Assembly: GCF_026072915.1 (NCBI RefSeq)
Contig: NZ_AP025943.1
Location: forward strand, 1,488,001-1,552,000
Source of the DNA: Akkermansia biwaensis
GTDB lineage: Bacteria > Verrucomicrobiota > Verrucomicrobiia > Verrucomicrobiales > Akkermansiaceae
Reading direction: 5' to 3'
DNA length: 64,000 bases
This document shows, piece by piece, positions 49,262 to 59,557 of the stretch. The translations under genes and the position numbers were made by a program. Each line of letters opens with the position of its first letter. Position 1 is the stretch's first letter. Below the pieces are notes generated by a model. The model had not been told where the DNA came from. It was given only the letters and a program-made list of their open reading frames with translations, and searched no databases.

Positions 49262-49549
49262 TCCATTATCTAAAAATAATTCCGGAAAGCTTCAAGTAAA
49301 AGATAGGGAGCATTGCCGTTTATTTTAAATGAAAAATTACGGCGGTAGGGAAATGTCCATGTAACTGATATTTTACGCATGTGGAAATTTGTTCCAGGTG
49401 TTTTATGGAACCAATGGTACTGGTTTATAAAGAATCGGCTCCAGTGAAACCGGGCAGGAATGTTTCCGTTAAGAGAGAAAAGAAAGAGAACGTTTATCAG
49501 AGCTGTCTGCGGTACTCGAAGTGCCAATTCAGAACAATGGATATCATTT
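49243..49549. repeat. 307-bp direct repeat, copy 1
   Basis: This copy begins inside codon 6 of the macroglobulin gene and covers its start codon and upstream region. By direct comparison it is identical to copy 2 over the full 307 bp. The frame it opens on the minus strand (85 residues) repeats in copy 2 and is probably not a gene. Confidence 0.95.
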
Positions 49550-49856
49550 TTAAAAACATGGAACGCATTCCATTATCTAAAAATAATTCCGGAAAGCTTC
49601 AAGTAAAAGATAGGGAGCATTGCCGTTTATTTTAAATGAAAAATTACGGCGGTAGGGAAATGTCCATGTAACTGATATTTTACGCATGTGGAAATTTGTT
49701 CCAGGTGTTTTATGGAACCAATGGTACTGGTTTATAAAGAATCGGCTCCAGTGAAACCGGGCAGGAATGTTTCCGTTAAGAGAGAAAAGAAAGAGAACGT
49801 TTATCAGAGCTGTCTGCGGTACTCGAAGTGCCAATTCAGAACAATGGATATCATTT
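49550..49856. repeat. 307-bp direct repeat, copy 2
   Basis: This copy abuts copy 1 without a spacer. It contains a second, detached copy of the macroglobulin start (complement of ATGGAACGCAT near 49559-49569). In it the reading frame runs on into the repeat junction rather than into the gene. No inverted ends or target duplications are seen, so it is a simple tandem duplication and not a transposon. Confidence 0.95.
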
Positions 49857-49910
49857 CTACGCTGGGAAAAACGATAATAAGCCAATTGACATGACATTTT
49901 TGCACTAAAA

Positions 49911-49934
49911 AAGCGCCGGAAAATTCCGGCGCTT
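49911..49934 (-). terminator. Terminator after the sulfatase gene
   Basis: A perfect 11-bp stem, AAGCGCCGGAA (49911-49921) with TTCCGGCGCTT (49924-49934), is followed on the minus strand by TTTTAGTGC. It lies 29 bp after the sulfatase stop. Confidence 0.88.
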
Positions 49935-49962
49935 GGAAAGGGAGGATTGACAGGCCGCCCTG

Positions 49963-51624
49963 TTACCAGGTGGCGTCAAATTTGGGAATGGGCGTACCCT
50001 TTCCTCCGGGACAATTTTCCGGGACTTTGTAGGTCTTCCGGAGTTCCTGGTAGCGCTTCTTGAGCTGTTCCGCCGTGGTTTTGTAGGCCGGATCGTTAAT
50101 GACGTTCTTCATCTGCATGGGGTCCTTCTGCATGTCGAAAAGCATCCATTCGTCGCTTGTCCAAATGTAGGAAAGTGTGTAGCGGTCCGTCCGGATGCCG
50201 TCGTGGCGCGGAGCGTTGTGTTCGCCGGGATTCTCGTAGAAGCAGTAGTAGATGGCATCCCTCCATTGGTCCGGCTTCTTGTTGGTGAAAGCCGTCGGGA
50301 GCAGGGAGATGCCCTGGAACGTGTTCATGTTTTCCGGCGTGTCGGCCCCGGCCGCGGATACGATGGTGGGGGCATAGTCGATGTTCTGCACCATCGTGTT
50401 GTTGCGCGTGCCCGCGGGAATCTTTCCGGGCCATTTCATGATGAGCGGCATGCGGAGTGATTCTTCAAAAATCCAGCGCTTGTCGTACATGCCGTGTTCA
50501 CCCATGTAAAAGCCCTGGTCCCCGCAATAGATGACCAGCGTGTCTTTGGAAATGCCTTCCTTGTCCAGATATTTCATGAGGCGCCCGATGCTGTCGTCCA
50601 CGGAAAGCAGGCAGCCCAGGTAGTCTTCCATATATGCGTGCCATTTCCATTCGGCGAAGGCTTTAGGATCTTTCAGCTTGCCGGACTTCATGCCGTCCAC
50701 CAGGGACTTGGTGCGCTTGGCATAATAATCCGTCCACTTCTTCCGTTCTTCCGGCGTCATGCGGCCCAGTTCCCCCAAATCCCAGCCGTAGCCCGGGGAG
50801 ACGATGCTCTTGCGCATTTCTTCCGGTACCTGGTCCTTGAGAACCTTGAGATCGGAATAGATCGCCATGTGTCTGGCGACGGTCTGCTGGTTTTTCTTCA
50901 GGAACTCCGGACGGTTGGCGTAATCGTCGTGGAAATTGGCGGGTGGCGTGAGTTTGGACGTGTTTACCTTGCCCAGGTGGCGCAGGGCGGGGCACCAGGC
51001 GCGGTGGGGAGCCTTGTGGCCCACCACGAGTAGGAAGGGCTTGTCCTTGTCGCGGTTTTCCAGCCACTGGATGGACTTGTCCGTTACGACGTCCGTGGCA
51101 TATCCGGGAAAGCGCTTCGTCTGGCGTCCCTTCCCGTCCGGCTTGGGGATGATGAAGTCAGGATTGTAATAGCTGCCCTGGCCGGGGAAAATTTCCCAAG
51201 TATCAAATCCGGTGGGGTTGGATTCCAAATGCCATTTCCCGAACAGGGCCGTCTGGTAGCCGGCCTTTTGCAGCATTTTCGGATAAGTCGGCTGGGAGCC
51301 GTCCAGAGGATGCTGGCCGTTGAAAACGAAACCGTTCATGTGGGAATGCCGCCCGGTCAGGATGCAGGCGCGCGACGGGCCGCATAGGGAATTGGCGCAA
51401 TAGCTGCGGTCAAAGACCATGCCCTGCTTGGCCAGCTTGTTGAAATTGGGCAGGGCAACGGGGGAATCCTGTTTGCTGGTGCCCAGCGTCTGGTAGGCGT
51501 GGTCATCCGTAATGATGAACAGGATGTTCGGCTTTTTATTCTTTTCGGACGCAGTCTGCGCCATCAGGGGAGAGGCCGCCAGCAGGACCAGCGTTCCGGC
51601 GATGATGGTTTTTAGAGAGCTCAT
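49963..51624 (-). CDS. Secreted arylsulfatase-family enzyme
   Basis: The 553-residue protein has a signal peptide ([20 protein letters not shown], cleavage near AQT). The alkaline-phosphatase-fold metal ligands are visible as [13 protein letters not shown] (Asp 40-41). The sulfatase signature [12 protein letters not shown] begins at Cys81, which is converted to formylglycine, and GKWHLE follows. It removes sulfate from glycans, probably host mucin in this organism. The matching activating enzyme (anSME) is not in the window. The start at 51624 begins the signal peptide; the longer frame overlaps the recQ promoter. Confidence 0.92.
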   Translation of the reverse strand: MSSLKTIIAGTLVLLAASPLMAQTASEKNKKPNILFIITDDHAYQTLGTSKQDSPVALPNFNKLAKQGMVFDRSYCANSLCGPSRACILTGRHSHMNGFVFNGQHPLDGSQPTYPKMLQKAGYQTALFGKWHLESNPTGFDTWEIFPGQGSYYNPDFIIPKPDGKGRQTKRFPGYATDVVTDKSIQWLENRDKDKPFLLVVGHKAPHRAWCPALRHLGKVNTSKLTPPANFHDDYANRPEFLKKNQQTVARHMAIYSDLKVLKDQVPEEMRKSIVSPGYGWDLGELGRMTPEERKKWTDYYAKRTKSLVDGMKSGKLKDPKAFAEWKWHAYMEDYLGCLLSVDDSIGRLMKYLDKEGISKDTLVIYCGDQGFYMGEHGMYDKRWIFEESLRMPLIMKWPGKIPAGTRNNTMVQNIDYAPTIVSAAGADTPENMNTFQGISLLPTAFTNKKPDQWRDAIYYCFYENPGEHNAPRHDGIRTDRYTLSYIWTSDEWMLFDMQKDPMQMKNVINDPAYKTTAEQLKKRYQELRKTYKVPENCPGGKGTPIPKFDATW

Positions 51625-51711
51625 AGTGGTGAAGGATATAGAACGCACGCACCATGTCAATGTCATAGGATTCCTTTTGCCGTGATTCTGCGTTATGGTA
51701 CAATAACCGCC

Positions 51712-53610
51712 ATGTATTTCTCCCCTTTGGAAGATGCGTTGCGCCGGTTCGGCAAACGGGAATTCCGCCCCATGCAACGGGAGCTGATGGAATGCGCCCT
51801 GCGCGGCCGTTCCTGTATCGGCATTCTTCCCACGGGGTCCGGCAAAAGCCTTTGCTACCAGATTCCCGCAGTTCTGATGGACGGGGTGGCTGTGGTCGTT
51901 TCCCCCCTCATTGCGCTGATGCGGGACCAGGTATCGGGACTGGAAAAACTGGGAGTGGCCGCGGCGCGGTATGATTCCTCCCTGAGTGATGAAGAAAAGG
52001 AGGCCTTGATGGCTTCCTTGAAATCAGGCGGCGTCCGTCTGTTGTTCGCCGCTCCGGAATCCCTGGAATCTTCATGGATGAAACAAGCGCTGGAGCATGT
52101 TTCTCCCGGCCTGTTCGTTGTGGACGAGGCCCATTGCCTGTCCGAATGGGGCCACAGTTTCAGGCCCGATTATCTGGGATTGCCGGATTTCTTTAAAAAA
52201 TACGGTTTCCGGAGCGTCATGGCTCTTACGGCTACGGCCACGGAACGGGTCTGCCGCGATTTGTCCGGACTGTTTGACGTGCAGGAGGAATGCGTCTTCC
52301 GGGCCGCTCCCTACCGGGAAAATATCCTCCGGCATGTGGAAGTTCTGCCGGAACGGGACAAAACAGCGCGGGTGATTGAATTTTTAAGGAACGAAGCCCA
52401 CCGTCCCGCCGTGGTCTATGCACGCACCCGGAAAGATGCGGAAAGCCTGTCCTATGAACTGGGCCGTGCCGGATTTGCCGCCAAATCCTACCATGCGGGC
52501 ATGCCTCCGGAAACGCGAGCCGGAGTTCAGGACGATTTTTTGAAGGGAACGGCGGACGTCCTTGTGGCGACGATCGCATTCGGCATGGGAATCGACAAGC
52601 CGGACGTGCGTTCCGTCGTTCATTACCATCCGCCGTCCAGCCTGGAGGCCTATGTTCAGGAATCCGGCCGTGCGGGACGCGACGGACTGCCCTCCGCAAG
52701 CCTGGTGATGCTGTCTTCAGGGGACGGCGTGGCAGTGGAAAACCGTTTGCGGGCTTCCGTACCGGACCGATCCGGAGTGAAGGGGCTGCTTTCCTCTCTG
52801 GCGGCCAAGGGGGAGCATATTATCTCCCTGTATGAGGCCTCCGCCGTTCACGACCTACCTGATGTGGTTGTGGACAGGATTCTGTTTGACCTGAAACGTC
52901 GGGGCCTCCTGACGGAACGGGGGGCCGGGTATAAATACTACAAGGTTCGCCCCTTGTTCCGCATGGAGGAAATATTGTGTGGGCGCGACGAAGAAGAAAG
53001 CGCCTTTCTGCAATGGCTGGATGGCCACCGCGAAGGGCAAGTGCTGGATTTGGCCGTTGAATGCGGGATTTCGTGGGAAGAGGTGGCAGCCCGGCTTGAG
53101 GATCTGGCCCTTTCAGGTGAATGGAAAGTGGAACAGAGGCAAACGGCTTTGCTCCTTTATTCGGGAGGATTTCCCGTGAATGAGGCTGTGGAGGAATTGA
53201 TGCGGTACTTCACCGGCGCCCTGCATCATGGGCTGGAACGCTGGGAACTCTGCGTTTCCGCCCTGACGGCGGAAGCCTGCCTCAACAGAAGGCTGGACGA
53301 ATACTTCGGGTTTGAAAAGGCCGGGCCGTCCTGCGGCCATTGCCCCGCCTGCTGCGGCACGGTGCCCGGGAAGATGGAGGAGGAAAAAGAAGAACCATGG
53401 TCGGAGGAGCTCCGCGGGGCGGTGATGGAACTGGCCGGTCAAAGAAAGTCCGCCTTGTCCCGGCCTTCCCAAATGACGCGGTTTTTGCTGGGGCTGGCGT
53501 CTCCGGCAGCCATGCGCTCCCGGTTGTGGAGCCACCCCTTGTATGGGGCCCTGGCGGAACGGAAATGGAAAGACGTCTGGATTGAAGCGCGCGCGCTTAT
53601 GGATTCATGA
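51712..53610 (+). CDS. recQ: ATP-dependent DNA helicase RecQ
   Basis: The 632-residue superfamily 2 helicase has Walker A LPTGSGKS (about 39-46), the DEAH box ([13 protein letters not shown]), ALTATAT (motif III) and [15 protein letters not shown] (motif VI). A zinc-binding region near residues 560-585 reads CGHCPACC. The RecQ C-terminal winged helix is present ([20 protein letters not shown]); an HRDC domain is not evident. It unwinds DNA at stalled forks and in recombination. The ATG at 51712 gives the standard N-terminus. Its last six bases overlap the convergent glycosyltransferase gene. Confidence 0.93.
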   Translation: MYFSPLEDALRRFGKREFRPMQRELMECALRGRSCIGILPTGSGKSLCYQIPAVLMDGVAVVVSPLIALMRDQVSGLEKLGVAAARYDSSLSDEEKEALMASLKSGGVRLLFAAPESLESSWMKQALEHVSPGLFVVDEAHCLSEWGHSFRPDYLGLPDFFKKYGFRSVMALTATATERVCRDLSGLFDVQEECVFRAAPYRENILRHVEVLPERDKTARVIEFLRNEAHRPAVVYARTRKDAESLSYELGRAGFAAKSYHAGMPPETRAGVQDDFLKGTADVLVATIAFGMGIDKPDVRSVVHYHPPSSLEAYVQESGRAGRDGLPSASLVMLSSGDGVAVENRLRASVPDRSGVKGLLSSLAAKGEHIISLYEASAVHDLPDVVVDRILFDLKRRGLLTERGAGYKYYKVRPLFRMEEILCGRDEEESAFLQWLDGHREGQVLDLAVECGISWEEVAARLEDLALSGEWKVEQRQTALLLYSGGFPVNEAVEELMRYFTGALHHGLERWELCVSALTAEACLNRRLDEYFGFEKAGPSCGHCPACCGTVPGKMEEEKEEPWSEELRGAVMELAGQRKSALSRPSQMTRFLLGLASPAAMRSRLWSHPLYGALAERKWKDVWIEARALMDS

Positions 53611-54816
53611 TTCTTGCGTGTGCTTTTCCGGGAGGCTGCCCGGCCCCGCTGCTTGTTCCGCAATTTCCATGAAAGCGCCCAGCCAGGATTCCGGAGACCG
53701 GTACTCCCGGATGAAAGCCCGGCACTGTTCCCCCATCACGTTGATCCGGGCCGCAGGAGTGTCCAGGACGGTTTGAAGCGTATGGGTCAGGGAACCGGGA
53801 TCGTCCGGATTCATGAGCCATCCGTGGAGAGGATTTGCCAGATGGTCGCAGGCGGCTCCCTTGGCAAAGGCAATGACGGGCCGCCCCCGCCCCAGGGATT
53901 CCAGAATGGTTGTGGCTCCCGCTTCCTGCCAGGCGGACGGGGCGATGGAAGCGGATGCCGTGTTCCAGAGCTGCTCCTGTTCTTCCAATGGAACAAACCC
54001 TTTAAAGAGGATATTGCGCGCGTTATGTTCCTTAACCCAGTTTTCCAGCTCCTGGCGCTGGGGACCGTCGCCGGCAATGACGAGGCGCCGTTCCGTATCA
54101 AGGCGTTCCCATGCCTGCAGAACGGGCATCAGGCCTTTCTCCGGTGTAAGCCGCCCTACGAAAAGGATGTCCCCCCCTTCCGGCGCCGGTACATAAGGCA
54201 GAAGGTGCGTTTCTACAAACAGGGGGAGTATGGAAGTTTTTTCCTCCGGAATGCCTGTGGTTTTTAAGAGTTCCGCATGCCTGCCGGAAAGGGCGATAAA
54301 ACGGGCGGCATTGTGCAGAATGCCCGATTTCCTGGCCGCCGTCTGAAAGCAGGCGGAATACAGGCTGGGAATCAGCTTTCCCTGCCAGCAGCGGTTTTTG
54401 ACGCCGGGCAGAAAACTGCCTTTCAGGCATTCCCGGCACTCCCGCCCCTCTCTGAACAGCAATCCGTTCAAGCAGCCGAAACGGTAATTGTGGAGCATGT
54501 GGATGACGGGAACGTTCAGCCGCCGGGCTTCCCGGTAAACGGCGGGGGACATGGCGGGGAAAACATTGTGGATCAGCCAGAAGTCGAACTTGTATTCCCG
54601 TTGCAAAAGCCGCAGTTGGCGGATAACGTGCCGATTTTTCAGCCCGCGGAAGGGAGCGGTGAATTTCCCCGCATCCAGCCATTCCTGCGTTGAGTAATTG
54701 TATTCCCTGACCAGGGCTTTTTGGGAAAGCGTTTCTGCAATCTTGGCCGCCATGGTTTCTTCTCCGCCGTATTGCAGGTACCGGTTGAAAATGGAAAGAA
54801 TACGGAACTCAGGCAT
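53605..54816 (-). CDS. Glycosyltransferase family 4 protein
   Basis: The 403-residue protein has the GT-B fold. The N-terminal part carries [19 protein letters not shown], and the C-terminal donor-binding part has [36 protein letters not shown], then [20 protein letters not shown] with the catalytic-type E-x7-E spacing. It transfers an activated sugar during envelope or exopolysaccharide synthesis; the substrate is unknown. No other polysaccharide genes flank it. Confidence 0.88.
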   Translation of the reverse strand: MPEFRILSIFNRYLQYGGEETMAAKIAETLSQKALVREYNYSTQEWLDAGKFTAPFRGLKNRHVIRQLRLLQREYKFDFWLIHNVFPAMSPAVYREARRLNVPVIHMLHNYRFGCLNGLLFREGRECRECLKGSFLPGVKNRCWQGKLIPSLYSACFQTAARKSGILHNAARFIALSGRHAELLKTTGIPEEKTSILPLFVETHLLPYVPAPEGGDILFVGRLTPEKGLMPVLQAWERLDTERRLVIAGDGPQRQELENWVKEHNARNILFKGFVPLEEQEQLWNTASASIAPSAWQEAGATTILESLGRGRPVIAFAKGAACDHLANPLHGWLMNPDDPGSLTHTLQTVLDTPAARINVMGEQCRAFIREYRSPESWLGAFMEIAEQAAGPGSLPEKHTQES

Positions 54817-54956
54817 GAGCTTGGATAATGGATTTAAAATATCAGGTCAATGGCAAATTGGAAGCCTGGAGGCTGATAAAATTTTCTGCCGGGGAGGTTT
54901 GGAACGAAGGGCGGGCAATTCTTTGGAAAAAGGAGTATCCTTGACAAGAAGCCCAT

Positions 54957-55985
54957 CTACCCCTGGAGCTGCCTCCTAAGTTTTGCGGGGTCTTTCATCA
55001 ATTCCCTCTGGATGGCTTCCTGCTGCTGGCGCAGGCGATCTTCCTTGGTCTGGAGGGCCCTTTTGCCCGGACCCAGATCGGGATTGACAAAGGGGTTGTT
55101 GTCTCCCCACTTGGACCAGGGGCCGCGGGGAATGCGGTAGAATTCCACAAAGCGCCAGTGGACAATGGCCGTTCCGCCGGGAATGCCCAGATAATCGCGC
55201 ACGGCGGGGGAAATGTCGATTCCGGCTCCCTTGTTGTGCGTGTTGACGGGGGGCTTGTCGCCAAAGACGTAGGGCCAGTCCTCCGTGGTGAACGGGCCGC
55301 AGTCCTCCCATTGGGCAAAGCAGCTCCGCTTGTTGTAGATGATCTGCACCCATCTTCCCTTGCAGACGGATTGCCCCTTCCCGGAGAATTCCCGGTGGAA
55401 CCAGGGGATGACGCGGGAGGCCTCCGGCTTGTGCTCCCCCTTGCAGACGTCGTTGTAGGGAAGGGCCACATAAAAGGGATTCTGCCTGGGGATGAAAGTC
55501 TTGGGCCGGAAATCCATCGTGCGGTGCAGGGGGTCCGGATTGTCGAACCCGCCGAAGCTTTCCTTCCACGCGGAATCCCAGGAACTTTTGTGGTTGGCTA
55601 CCGGATTGCGCTCCGTGGCGTCTTCCCCCACCCAGAACACGGTGGCGGTGATGTTGAGCCGCCACGGATAGGTTCCGGGGCTTTGCGGAGCCGTCCGGGG
55701 GAGGATGCGCGGCTGGGGCGCCGGTCGCTTGCCCGCTCCGGTCGCCGTAGGAGATTTGACGACGACGCCGGGCAGCGGGTCCCGGCGCGTGGGGGTGATG
55801 ACGACGGGGCCTTTGGGCCGTTCCGTGCTGGACAGGGCGCGGGCGGCGGTCCGTCCGGCCTGGATGTCGGCTCGGGCATTGCCCGCCGACATGGCGGCCA
55901 GCAGCGGCAGCAGGCATGCGGCAAGAGAGGGATTCCAGCAGGAACCCTTCCATGATGCCTGTTGACGCTGCCTGTGATTTACCAT
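54957..55985 (-). CDS. Secreted protein with a possible double-psi beta-barrel
   Basis: The 342-residue protein has a signal peptide (about residues 17-39, LAACLLPLLAAMSAGNARAD), a Pro/Arg-rich linker (about 45-100) and a folded domain. Its lines NKRSCFAQWEDCGPFTTEDW and AGIDISPAVRDYLGI, with a conserved G-P-F and D-I-S-P-A-V, recall barwin/RlpA-type double-psi barrels that act on or bind cell wall. The catalytic status is unclear. The ATG overlaps the nadB stop (ATGGTAA), so translation is likely coupled to nadB. A Gln/Arg-rich tail ends the protein. Confidence 0.6.
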   Translation of the reverse strand: MVNHRQRQQASWKGSCWNPSLAACLLPLLAAMSAGNARADIQAGRTAARALSSTERPKGPVVITPTRRDPLPGVVVKSPTATGAGKRPAPQPRILPRTAPQSPGTYPWRLNITATVFWVGEDATERNPVANHKSSWDSAWKESFGGFDNPDPLHRTMDFRPKTFIPRQNPFYVALPYNDVCKGEHKPEASRVIPWFHREFSGKGQSVCKGRWVQIIYNKRSCFAQWEDCGPFTTEDWPYVFGDKPPVNTHNKGAGIDISPAVRDYLGIPGGTAIVHWRFVEFYRIPRGPWSKWGDNNPFVNPDLGPGKRALQTKEDRLRQQQEAIQRELMKDPAKLRRQLQG

Positions 55986-57583
55986 CGGTGCAGTTGAGTG
56001 ACGAAACGGTGATCCAGCTTACCGGGATAATCCGTGTTGAAATTCAGGCCGCGGCTTTCGTTGCGGCGCATGGCGCAATCCACGATCAGGGAGGCCACGG
56101 CTACCAGGTTGCGCAGTTCCAGAATATCCGGCGTAATGCGGTACCCCCAGTAGAAATCCTTCACCTCCCGGTGCAGCATGCGCAGGCGCGTTGCGGCGCG
56201 GTCCAGCCTTTTGTTGGTCCGTACGATGGAGACATAATCCCACATCAGGCGGCGGATTTCATCCCAATTGTGGTAAATGACGGAAAGTTCATCAGGCAGG
56301 GCCGTATCTCCGTGGTGCCACGCGGGAATGCTGTAGCCCGTAGGGGCGTCTTTCCGCAGGGGCTGCTGGGCCAGCATGGCGTTCAGGGCGCGCTTGGCCA
56401 CCACCACGCATTCCAGCAGGGAATTGGAGGCTAGCCTGTTGGCCCCGTGCAGCCCGGTGCAGCCGGTTTCCCCGGCGGCGTAAAGGCCGTCCAGCGTGGT
56501 CTGGCCGTTGACGTCCGTCAGCACTCCGCCGCATTGGAAATGGGCGGCGGGGACTACCGGGATGGGCTCTTTGGCGGGGTTGATGCCGTAGCGGTTGCAA
56601 GTTTCGTAAATCAGGGGGAAACGCTCCTGGACAAAGCCGTCCGGTTTGTGGGAAATGTCCAGGTAAACACACATGCTGCCCGTCCTTTTCATCTCGGAGT
56701 CCACGGCCCGGGCGGTGATGTCCCGCGGAGCCAGGGACTTGCGGGGATCGTACTTGTGCATGAACTCCCTGCCGTCCGCGCCGATCAGCACGCCGCCTTC
56801 GCCGCGAACGGCCTCGGAAATGAGGAAAGAACGGGCTTCCGCGCCTTCCGCGCGCGTGTTGAAGAAGCAGGTGGGATGGAACTGGACGAACTCCATGTTG
56901 GCAATCGTGGCCCCCGCGCGCCAAGCCATAGCTACGCCGTCGCCCGTGGCGGAATCGTTGTTGGTGGTGTACAGGTACACGCGGCCGCAGCCGCCCGTGG
57001 CCAGCAGAACGCGGTCCGAACGGAAAATCTCCACTTCCCCGGAATTGCGGTCCAGCACGTAGGCGCCCAGCACCCTGTCTTCCGTAACCAGGCCCAGCTT
57101 GGTCGTCGTGATCAGGTCGATGGCGAACCGGTCTTCCATCAGTTCGATGTTGGGGTGCAGCTTGGCCGCTTCCAGCAGCTTGGAGGTGATTTCCAGGCCG
57201 GTGGCGTCCTTGGCGTGCAGGATGCGCCGTTTGGTGTGGCCTCCCTCGCGGGCCAGCTCGTAATCCTCTCCCTGCGTCGCCTGGTCGAAGTTGACTCCCC
57301 ATTCCAGCAGTTCCCGGATGGCTCCGGGGCCTTCCTCCACGATCGTGCGGACGACTTGTTCATTGCACAGCCCGGCTCCGGCGTCCAGCGTGTCCGCGAC
57401 ATGGTCCTCGAAAGAGTCGTCATGGTCCCACACGGCGGCTATGCCGCCCTGCGCCTTCGCGGAACTGCAATCCAGAAATTTTCCCTTGGTTATGACCGCA
57501 ACCCTGCCGTGTTCCGCAGCTCTCAAGGCGAAACTTAATCCGGCAACACCTGCCCCAATGACTAAAAAGTCGCTCGTCTTCAT
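55979..57583 (-). CDS. nadB: L-aspartate oxidase
   Basis: The 534-residue flavoenzyme oxidises L-aspartate to iminoaspartate, the first step of NAD synthesis. The FAD-binding start VIGAGVAGLSFALRAAEHG and the region SSAKAQGGIAAVWDHDDS are clear, as are HFQCGGVLTDVNGQTTLDGL and ETGCTGLHGANRLASNSLLE. I chose MKTSDFLVIGAG at 57583; the longer frame adds 17 unlike residues. The partner genes nadA and nadC are not in the window. The downstream secreted protein gene overlaps its stop codon. Confidence 0.95.
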   Translation of the reverse strand: MKTSDFLVIGAGVAGLSFALRAAEHGRVAVITKGKFLDCSSAKAQGGIAAVWDHDDSFEDHVADTLDAGAGLCNEQVVRTIVEEGPGAIRELLEWGVNFDQATQGEDYELAREGGHTKRRILHAKDATGLEITSKLLEAAKLHPNIELMEDRFAIDLITTTKLGLVTEDRVLGAYVLDRNSGEVEIFRSDRVLLATGGCGRVYLYTTNNDSATGDGVAMAWRAGATIANMEFVQFHPTCFFNTRAEGAEARSFLISEAVRGEGGVLIGADGREFMHKYDPRKSLAPRDITARAVDSEMKRTGSMCVYLDISHKPDGFVQERFPLIYETCNRYGINPAKEPIPVVPAAHFQCGGVLTDVNGQTTLDGLYAAGETGCTGLHGANRLASNSLLECVVVAKRALNAMLAQQPLRKDAPTGYSIPAWHHGDTALPDELSVIYHNWDEIRRLMWDYVSIVRTNKRLDRAATRLRMLHREVKDFYWGYRITPDILELRNLVAVASLIVDCAMRRNESRGLNFNTDYPGKLDHRFVTQLHRW

Positions 57584-57689
57584 CTTGAATGGTACGGAAC
57601 TGTAACATGCGGGGGGGCGGCAAGTCACGCCCAATGATGGGGGCAGGGGGCATATTTGTCTGGAAAAAAGGCAGGAAACACGCTAATTC

Positions 57690-58277
57690 ATGCGCATGAG
57701 ACCCCAAGGGAATGAACAGGAAGCGCGCCGGAACAAGCATGTCCGCAGCGCTCCGGCAAAAATCGCCGTCAGGGCGCTGGGCGAGGATGCGCTGGATGAA
57801 ATCCTGGACGGCGCGGCCAACCCCCTTCTGCTGATCCTTGACTGCGTGCAGGACCCGCACAACCTGGGCGCCATCCTGAGAACGGCCGACGGAGCGGGAG
57901 TGGACGCGGTGATCGCCCCCAGGGACAAGTCCGTGGGCATCACGGAAACCGTGCTGCGCATCTCCGTGGGGGCGGCGGAAAAGGTCCCCTTCATCCAGGT
58001 CACCAACCTGGCGCGGACCATGAAGCAGCTCCAGAGCCGCGGCATCTGGATATTCGGCACGTCGGACAAGGGAGACCGGGATTTGTACGGAACGGATTTC
58101 ACCGGCCCCGCCGCCCTGGTGATGGGCGCGGAAGGGGAAGGCATGAGACGGCTGACGGAAGAGAATTGCGACTTTCTCCTGCGGATTCCCATGAAAGGTT
58201 CCGTGCCCTGCCTGAACGTATCCGTGGCTACGGGCGTGTGCCTGTATGAAATCCTGCGCCAGCGGTCCCTTTCCTGA
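57690..58277 (+). CDS. TrmH/SpoU-type RNA 2'-O-methyltransferase (RlmB-like)
   Basis: The 195-residue enzyme has the SPOUT knot motifs: [20 protein letters not shown] (motif 1), [13 protein letters not shown] (motif 2) and [20 protein letters not shown] (motif 3). It methylates ribose in rRNA or tRNA; the motif wording is closest to RlmB, which acts on 23S rRNA G2251. The N-terminal L30e-like RNA-binding domain of full RlmB is missing or very short. The gene is divergent from nadB. Confidence 0.88.
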   Translation: MRMRPQGNEQEARRNKHVRSAPAKIAVRALGEDALDEILDGAANPLLLILDCVQDPHNLGAILRTADGAGVDAVIAPRDKSVGITETVLRISVGAAEKVPFIQVTNLARTMKQLQSRGIWIFGTSDKGDRDLYGTDFTGPAALVMGAEGEGMRRLTEENCDFLLRIPMKGSVPCLNVSVATGVCLYEILRQRSLS

Positions 58278-58304
58278 TTCTTTTTACTCCGCCATTCTGC
58301 GCTC

Positions 58305-59126
58305 ATGATTAAGGAACTTTCCCTTTCTCCGGGAGAACGCGTACGGTTTGTTTCCGACATCCACTTCGGCCATGCCAAGGCCCTGGTCAGGGAACCGGAA
58401 GAATTGAAATTCCTGTTGGAAGGGTGTACCCATCTGGTCGTATGCGGGGACTTGAGCGAAACCCGCGCAAGCCCCTATCAGGCTGAAGGGCTGCAAAAAC
58501 GCGCCCGTTTTCTGCACATGTGCGCCGAGGCCGGAGTGCAGCCCGTCCTGTTGGCGGGCAACCATGACCCCGATGAGGAATTCAGCCTGCTGAAATTGCA
58601 GGGCGGCCGTTTTTACGCGCTCCACGGTCATGCCCTGTTCAAGGAAGTGGCTCCGTGGGGGTGGGAATACCTGAAAAACAAGCGTATATCCCGCGAGTTG
58701 ATTGCCGCCTTTCCGGACGCGGATGCGGACCTGAGCCGCCGTCTGGAGCTGGCCCGCGCCATGAGTGTTCTGGTTCCGCCCATTTACACACGTTCCCGGG
58801 TTTACAGGAACAGGCTGGCGCGCTTTCTGGCGCATTCCGCATGGCCTCCGGAGCGGCCCGTGCAGATTCTCCTGGCATGGCTGACGATGATGCCGCGCAT
58901 GCGTCGGTTTGCCGACCGTTTCTTTCCTGAAGCGGAGACGGTCTTTTTCGGCCATTTGCACCGCCGCCTGGTGAGCGGCGGCCGGGGAGGGCGCCGGTAT
59001 GTCAACCTGGGAGCCTGTTTCCACCATGCCGCGTGCTATGCGGCTGATCTGACGGCGGAAGGTGAGGTGACCGTCCGCAGCTATACGCCTGCGGGATATG
59101 AAGGCCCGGCAAGGGCTGTCCGCTGA
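58305..59126 (+). CDS. Metallophosphoesterase
   Basis: The 273-residue protein shows the calcineurin-like phosphoesterase series: FVSDIHFGHAK (metal ligands D and H), VVCGDLSE, LAGNHDPDEEF and, near the C-terminus, FGHLHRR. All ligand motifs for a two-metal site are intact. The substrate (nucleotide, lipid A precursor or other) cannot be read from these. It starts 27 bp after the RNA methyltransferase gene. Confidence 0.88.
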   Translation: MIKELSLSPGERVRFVSDIHFGHAKALVREPEELKFLLEGCTHLVVCGDLSETRASPYQAEGLQKRARFLHMCAEAGVQPVLLAGNHDPDEEFSLLKLQGGRFYALHGHALFKEVAPWGWEYLKNKRISRELIAAFPDADADLSRRLELARAMSVLVPPIYTRSRVYRNRLARFLAHSAWPPERPVQILLAWLTMMPRMRRFADRFFPEAETVFFGHLHRRLVSGGRGGRRYVNLGACFHHAACYAADLTAEGEVTVRSYTPAGYEGPARAVR

Positions 59127-59156
59127 GAATTTACCCCTTGGGGCGGGAAAAAGGAA

Positions 59157-59234
59157 GGGGAACGCGTCCGGATTTGGCGATAATGTGTTAGAGCACCGGA
59201 TGACTAGTCCATACAGTTTTTGGACGCGTTCCCC
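59157..59234. repeat. Long-range inverted repeat
   Basis: GGGGAACGCGTCC (59157-59169) and its exact reverse complement GGACGCGTTCCCC (59222-59234) flank 52 bp. There is no T-run after it. It could fold as a large hairpin in the 3' end of the phosphoesterase transcript. Confidence 0.7.
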
Positions 59235-59432
59235 AAAGGGGCTGGCCGTTCCTGCGCTTCCTCCCGGGAAGGCGTGCAGGCCTTTCCGCAGCACTTCTGT
59301 GTGCATTCCCGGCAGCAGCAGAAGCGTGCAGGGGAAAAAAGGCGGGAGAAGAAACTGCCGGTTCCGTTGGGAGAACCGGAGGAGCGTTTCCGCCCTTGGT
59401 TTTTTTCCGGGATCGGGCTGACCATATGCAAA

Positions 59433-59450
59433 AGTTAGTATAAACTAACT
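59433..59450. promoter_or_regulatory. DtxR-type operator site 1
   Basis: A perfect palindrome, AGTTAGT (59433-59439) - ATAA - ACTAACT (59444-59450). It shares its 7-4-7 layout with three further sites in the same locus. Confidence 0.65.
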
Positions 59451-59501
59451 GTGTTTGCAAGAAAAAAAGTTTGGCTGAGCTAATATTTCTCCGGGAAGAA
59501 A

Positions 59502-59529
59502 TTGACTTCATTGAAACTTAAAGTATTGT
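59502..59529 (+). promoter_or_regulatory. Promoter of the DtxR-type regulator
   Basis: TTGACT (59502-59507), a 16-bp spacer and TATTGT (59524-59529) lie 28 bp before the chosen start codon. Confidence 0.55.
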
Positions 59530-59531
59530 TG

Positions 59532-59549
59532 TGTTAGGTAAATCTAATA
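59532..59549. promoter_or_regulatory. DtxR-type operator site 2 (degenerate)
   Basis: TGTTAGG (59532-59538) - TAAA - TCTAATA (59543-59549) matches the 7-4-7 layout, with five of seven arm positions paired. It begins 2 bp after the -10 box of the regulator promoter, so it fits self-repression. Confidence 0.45.
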
Positions 59550-59557
59550 ATTTTGAG

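Larger units (their letters stand above)
59127..59530. other. 404-bp control region upstream of the DtxR-type gene
   Basis: No gene is seen here. The interval holds a 13-bp inverted repeat with a 52-bp spacer (listed separately), one perfect 18-bp DtxR-type palindrome and the promoter of the regulator. The right half is AT-rich. Confidence 0.65.

Noticed and set aside
49243-49856. Insertion sequence or other mobile element at the 307-bp repeat.
   Set aside because: There is no transposase, no inverted ends and no target-site duplication; the copies are simply tandem.
49577-49897. Minus-strand 85- and 106-codon frames that share identical sequence.
   Set aside because: They merely repeat because the DNA is duplicated (307 bp). 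The product looks like translated intergenic sequence.
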